This document shows, piece after piece, positions 59,261 to 64,000 of a stretch of DNA of 64,000 nucleotides. Each line of letters starts with the position of its first letter. The first letter of the stretch is position 1. The stretch is taken from NCBI GenBank assembly GCA_002794785.1, contig NBBA01000001.1, forward strand, positions 3,472,001 to 3,536,000. The letters run 5' to 3'. The notes beneath the pieces were generated by a model, which was given only the letters and a program-made list of their open reading frames with translations, was not told the DNA's origin and made no database searches. The DNA is from Coniferiporia sulphurascens (taxonomy: Eukaryota; Basidiomycota; Agaricomycetes; Hymenochaetales; Hymenochaetaceae). Both the position numbers and the translations under genes were made by a program.

Positions 59261-61372
59261 TTATTGGTCCTGGTTGATCGTGGTGTGTGCCACTCCTCCA
59301 ACAGGCGTCGGCGGGCAGTGATGCTCGACGCCTTCTACCGTACTCACTCCTGCACCAGCTCTTGAATACTCAGCGGATGCAAAATTTGCGTCTCCACTCG
59401 CATTATTGCCATCCGGCTTTTGCCCTTGTCCCTCAACATGCCGTGCCAGGTGGTCTGCGACACCGAGGTAGAATGTCGCAGGTTTGAATTTGATCTCGCG
59501 TCCTGTGAATTCGGCCCACTTGTATCGAGCGGTGTTGATCCACCCGACAAGGTCGAGGTGATTGACGTCCTCCAATGTGCCGAGGTAGGTACCCTAAAAA
59601 CATAACTAGTGAAAAACACAAGTAAACTCGGTAAAAAGAAGACATACCCATTTGGATGAGGCAACAGAGACAAGGCCATCATTGGGGCCTTCTTTCTCCA
59701 TAATTACGGAATGCGGCCATCTGTAGTGGTAATGCTTTAGCATCATTTTTTAAGAAAAACAACGGAACGATTCACTTAAATGCGTCAAACAAGCCTGGCT
59801 CAACTACTGCTCCCCAGCTGTAGTACTTGACGCTTTCGACATCCGGCGTCTCTTCGTTGAACTTGCGCATTGCGCCAAGCGTGAGGCTCTCGAAAGCACT
59901 ACCGTCGCCGCCACCGTTCGGGAGCAGATCGAGTAGGGAAACAAACGATGGGAGTCGTTCCTTCCCAACGGTTGAAATGAAATGATCCGCAAAGGATGAG
60001 CCGCGGTGAGGTGTCGCAACGGTCGTGATCGAGAGCACGCGGAACTTGCGCTGCACCAGGTGCGTGGTTAGATAGCGACAATCCAACCCCCCCTGTAGAT
60101 AATCATATCAGGTTTTACCTCATTGCTCTTGGGAGAATTATATACCATACTGTGACCTTGTCCAATGCGTTAGCGCACAGCAGGCACTTCACGGAAAGCG
60201 TTGCGTACCTATGAGATGGACCGCTCGACCAGGATACACCTCGGACACCCTTGCCTCAAGCACCTTTGCGCGCTCGACGGGACTGCTTGTCGCAGGTACA
60301 CGCGTGATGAGGACTTCGACGCCACGAGCCTCAAGGACCTCCTTTATCCCGCGCCAGTGGGAGACGCTCATAGGCGCAATGGCAGGTCCTATTTGTACAC
60401 TATCGAAGCCTAATAGGCCATGGCAGAAAACCATAGGATTCTTGGGTGCACAGTCTAAGGCGGGTATAAAGATATGGTAATGAAAACGAAAATATGCAAC
60501 GTACACTTCTTGCGCATTTGGGCTTCTTCACCCTCAATCGTCTCCGCCCGATCACTCTCGTCCAACAGCTCGTCTACATCCGCCTTGCGAGTCCCGAACC
60601 ACCATCGCGCTGGACCAGAGCTCGTACTAAACGAGCGTGCGTGACCCGCATTTTGCACGGGTGGCTCAGGTGGCATGCCCTTGTCGCGCAACAGCCGTAG
60701 AGAGTCAATGGACGAGCGAGATGGAGGAGACTGAGTTATGTCGATGCCTTGCGAATGGATATCATCTTCACTATTTACATCGATAACACCCGAAGAAGTA
60801 GAGTGGCTAGTCTGCTGGCGATGGACTGGTAGAGGGCGGGTGACGGAAGCGGTAGGCAGCGTGGAGCGCGCGAGGCTTTCGAGGAAGGGCGGCAAACGAC
60901 GCATCTCTGCACGTCCCACACCGTTCATGTAGTGAGCGGAAGGCAGACGAGCGGGAGGTGGCCGCCGCAGGTGGAAGTCCGACGGAAGGGTATCGGGCGA
61001 GGATACACGAGAGATATCGTCCTCAAGGGCCTCGCGGAGTGCAGATGGCGGCGACGAAGGTGAAGACGAGGAAGACGAGACCGAGACCGTCGGTCCTGCA
61101 GAGCAGGACGTGCCTGAGCTGCTGCGGAACCACCGTAAGATGGGCAATTGTGGGGTGGCCTGGGCGACTTCCGCCGGGGTGTCCGTCCGTATGGGCGGCA
61201 AGATGCTCCTCAAAGACGCTGGCGAGTTCCGAGGGGACTGTGCCGCTGACGCCGGCCATACGCGGTCGTCGACTACGCCGTCCCCGTCGAGCGAGGAACG
61301 TGGACTGCTTGTGGACGCGAGCAAGCTCTGCAAACGAGAGGAAAGGGGTGTCCTTGGCCGTGAATCGGACAT
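59261..61372 (-). CDS. Tgl2-type alpha/beta-hydrolase lipase
   Basis: Related to yeast Tgl2, a triacyl/diacylglycerol lipase of mitochondria. Exons (minus) 61372..60505, 60454..60209, 60156..60146, 60092..59776, 59720..59648 and 59593..59261 encode 615 residues. The first 290 are Ser/Pro-rich and disordered. The catalytic domain begins at KYCAPKNPMVFCHGLLGFD, with VPATSSPVERA, the nucleophile elbow GHSMGGLDCRYL, TVATPHRGSSFADH, KEGPNDGLVSVASSKWGTYL and the catalytic His in VNHLDLVGW. The 11-nt third exon encodes most of GHSM. All phases agree and the length is a multiple of three. The long N-terminal extension and the C-terminal 60-residue tail are additions to the core fold. Substrate and location are inferred from the family. 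Confidence 0.88.
60146..60156 (-). other. 11-nt microexon in lipase gene
   Basis: GTCACAGTATG (minus strand) is flanked by an AAG acceptor and a GTATAT donor, with introns of 52 and 53 nt. With the preceding G it encodes Gly-His-Ser-Met of the lipase elbow, including the catalytic Ser. Entry is phase 1 and exit is phase 0, so skipping it would shift the frame. Confidence 0.8.
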
Positions 61373-62249
61373 GAGCGTCGCGTCCGCACTGAGAGAGATG
61401 GGAATATATGGCCTTGGCTATGACCACGATGAACGCGGGTGCGCCGTCGTTGCCGTCGGTCCTCCCGTCCAGCCCCGCAATACAAGATGGTGTGTACTCT
61501 CGGTTGATAATTCCCCCAGGTGTTGATAGATGCTGCTGCCGCCCCCGTCAGATTCGACGGTAACAACAGGTGTCGGACGAGTGACCTCCCCCACCGAGTA
61601 CGTCTCTCGATTGATATAATGTTCTTACGACCGTCGTAATTGATGCGGACCACGTACAGAACACCAATATTCATATGTGCATACTCGAGTACGTCTACTT
61701 TACTACGACCAGCCAACTCCCGTAGATGTACTCTCTGATGCCACAGAATGCAACCGACTGTTCCCATCTCGGGACCGCCTAATGGGACACCGCAAGCGTG
61801 ACCACGACAGCGAGCTGACCGACCACATTATCACCTGGAACGAGTGAGCGCTGTTCTGAAGGGTGTACACGCAGAGTGTTTAAATATAGTACGGAAAATG
61901 GATAATTCTCGTTACATGAACTGCTCCCGATGCGCTCGGCTCCTCCAAGGTTATCTTTAGGAAGATAAAGAGAAATAGATACGTAGTATACATGCATTGC
62001 ATCCCGCGAATGCGTTAATAAGTTGCGGCTGTCGGAAACTTTGATTGAGACTCTACTCGTTTGTGTTTGTACTGGGCCCGCATTTGGAAATATGTTCGCA
62101 AGTCTTCGAGTGAAGCCCTCGTGCTGGCCGTGTGCACCGCACCGAGTCCTTCGTCTTTCCCTCTACTCTCTATCGCTCATTTTTCTTTCACCCTTTTTCT
62201 ACAATCTCTCTGCAACATAGCGTTCCTTCTTCCCGTCAGGGCCAGGAGA
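61373..62249. promoter_or_regulatory. Divergent intergenic region, lipase / kelch gene
   Basis: This 880 bp region separates two divergent start codons. A strong C+T-rich stretch at about 62145-62237 (CTTTCCCTCTACTCTC, TTTTTCTTTCACCC) ends just before the kelch start codon, as expected for a fungal core promoter and leader. Short open frames elsewhere carry no motif. Confidence 0.45.
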
Positions 62250-64000
62250 ATGTCCTTCTTTAGGAAGCGACAAACGAACACCCATGCTCCCTCAAACTCG
62301 GCCCAGGTCACAATAGCTCAGACCGCCAGCCAGGCCCTCTCCCAAACCAAGGATGCTGCTGAAAAGCAGGCCCTGGCACAGCAGCAACAGCAGCAGCAAC
62401 GGCAACAGGCGCAGGCGCAGCAAGCAGTGCGGGAGATGACGAGGGAGAGAGAGTTGAATCCGTCGTAAGACTGTTTCCTTTCGCATCATTTGCATACTCG
62501 TTTCCTGATCTTTCTTTTTTGCATGTTTTAGCCAGCAGCAGCGGGATACAAACGCCCAAGCGACACCCCTCAACAGTGCTCCGCCTACAAATCCGACCGT
62601 GCCTCCCGCAAAACAGTCCGCGTTTCCATGGTCAACGCGTCGGCTACAGTTCCCGCCGCCTGCGCTGCTTCCAAAACCCGGAGTTGCCCCACCCTCTAGT
62701 CCATCGCCGTCACCATTCCCGCGCTACGGACACTCCCTGCCAGCCGTCCCTACTCAGTCTGGAGAGCTTCTCCTGTTTGGCGGTCTCGTCAAGGACTCCG
62801 TCCGCAACGACCTATATTCTTTTTCCTCCCGCGAGCTCTCCGCGACCCTTCTGCAGACTGCTGGAGAAGTCCCCTCTCCCCGTGTGGGCCATGCTAGCGC
62901 ACTCGTTAGCAGCGTACTTATTGTATGGGGCGGTGACACGAAGTCTGATGGAAGGCCGTTCGCCTCTGACACACAAGACGATGGACTTTATCTCCTCAAC
63001 CTCGGTAAGCTTTATTTATGCGAGAGTCGTAGTAAAGACTTCTTGATGGGCCTTCGTAGTCACACGTGAATGGACCCGCGTCGCTATCAGCGGGCCCGCT
63101 CCTGCAGGGCGGTACGGACATGCGGTTGCGATGGTTGGGACGCGCTTTTATGTATTTGGTGGACAGGTTGATGGGGAGTTTCTTAACGATCTCTGGGCAT
63201 TCGATCTCAATACTTGTAAGTTTAGTCTGTCAACTTTGGTTATATCATTGATCGTGTATTTCCTTTCTTTGAAGTGAGGAATAAAGCCACATGGGAGCTT
63301 ATCAAACCGTCTGGCAGCGAAGGGCCCGCAAGGCGGACAGGCCATACCTGCATTACATACGGTGACAGGATTATTATGTTTGTCGCTCCCGGGAATTCTT
63401 GTGTTAGCGACAATAAATTTGGTTTCTTTGTAGGTTTGGTGGAACGGATTCACAGTATCATTACAATGATACTTGGGCGTTCGACACCGCCACCCGTCAA
63501 TGGTCCGAGTTAAACTGCATTGGCTTTATCCCTTCCCCTCGGGAAGGGCATGCAGCCGCGCTTGTTAACGATGTGGTCTATATCTTTGGTGGGAGGGGGG
63601 TTGATGGTAACGATCTCGGTGATCTCGCTGCGTTTAAAATCTCCAGTACGTATTCGACTATTTCACCTTCAGCGAGTTATGTCTTGTAGCTGATACTTCA
63701 ATGCATTGAAAAGACCAGCGATGGTACATGTTCCAAAATATGGGCCCTGCACCGAGCGTGCGCTCCGGACATCGTATGGCCGCCGTCGGAACGAGAGTAT
63801 TTGTACTGGGCGGGGAATCATCTGCCCCTGGTCAGACGGATGATGCAACGATTATCCATGTTCTGGATACAAGTCAGTCTTCTGGTCGTTTGTGGCTTAA
63901 CGCCTGATTGAACTTTGTTTGGTCCGTAGAGCATATCAAATACCCAGAGCCGAGCAAACCTCCTTCAGGAGATACGCAAGGGGCTTCTTCTGCCCGTCGT
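62250..64000 (+). CDS. Kelch-repeat cell-polarity protein, Tea1-like, partial
   Basis: Tea1-type kelch proteins ride microtubule tips and mark growth sites. Exons 62250..62464, 62532..63004, 63060..63215, 63275..63377, 63434..63645, 63714..63872 and 63930 to the window end are all in phase. A Gln-rich head (a run of seven Q) and a Pro-rich linker precede six kelch blades. Their cores read RYGHS...LLLFGG, RVGHA...[60 protein letters not shown] and [18 protein letters not shown]. The C-terminal coiled coil expected of Tea1 would lie outside this window. The intron after 63377 uses a GTTTGT donor. Confidence 0.85.

Noticed and set aside
62370..62430. CAG-rich stretch in the kelch gene as a microsatellite of interest
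   Set aside because: It is a short, interrupted poly-Gln codon run (CAGCAACAGCAG...), common in fungal proteins and not long enough to stand out.

Overview
This window is nuclear DNA of a filamentous basidiomycete, most likely an agaricomycete. Genes are dense, on both strands, and cut by many introns of about 45-70 nt. The content is eukaryotic: Sec3 exocyst, proteasome Rpn5, heterotrimeric G-beta, peroxisomal-type thiolase, ceramide glucosyltransferase, inner-nuclear-membrane Ima1, SNAPc SNAP43 and Sld2. I assembled exons by hand, using splice signals, reading-frame phase and recalled protein conservation; no alignment was run. I found no tRNA, rRNA, CRISPR array, intact transposon or viral gene.

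Layout. 1-3.7 kb: the start of an acidic protein (-), then two mitochondrial ribosome genes, RSM22 (+) and uL1m (-). 3.7-10 kb: a gene-poor stretch with only two small related double-stranded-RNA-binding proteins (-). 10-14.3 kb: G-beta and a long coiled-coil protein (+). 14.5-22 kb: a large uncharacterised protein (-) divergent from an Nvj2/TEX2-type lipid-transfer protein (+). 22.3-29 kb: a minus-strand block with an unknown protein, an RRM-like protein, ceramide glucosyltransferase and 3-ketoacyl-CoA thiolase. 29.8-36 kb: a plus-strand block with TatD nuclease, a membrane-anchored heparinase II/III-like enzyme and a Ser/Thr-rich single-pass surface protein. 36.6-49.4 kb: Ima1 (-) divergent from SNAP43 (+), then Sec3 (+), mS23 and Rpn5 (-), and Sld2 (+). 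49.9-57.4 kb: an F-box-like protein, a Ser/Pro-rich unknown and an FHA-domain kinase (+). 57.6-61.4 kb: S-formylglutathione hydrolase and a Tgl2-type lipase (-). 62.2 kb to the end: a kelch-repeat protein of Tea1 type (+, runs off the window).

Functional themes. Three genes serve the mitochondrial ribosome (RSM22, uL1m, mS23). Others serve genome maintenance and cell cycle (Sld2, FHA kinase, SNAP43, Rpn5), membranes and polarity (Sec3, Nvj2-like, Ima1, kelch/Tea1, G-beta) and lipid metabolism (thiolase, glucosylceramide synthase, lipase). Apart from short divergent pairs there is no sign of co-regulated clusters.

The most unusual feature is the gene structure. One intron appears to be AT-AC, cutting the invariant GHPLGCTGAR motif of thiolase. 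At least one and probably three introns start with GC instead of GT. Three internal microexons of 8, 9 and 11 nt encode parts of catalytic or highly conserved motifs. Automated gene models would probably break at each of these places. One coding homopolymer (C6) looks like an indel, and one T10 tract may be another. A paired family of 74-82-residue single-domain dsRNA-binding proteins in the gene-poor stretch is the best candidate here for undescribed biology.
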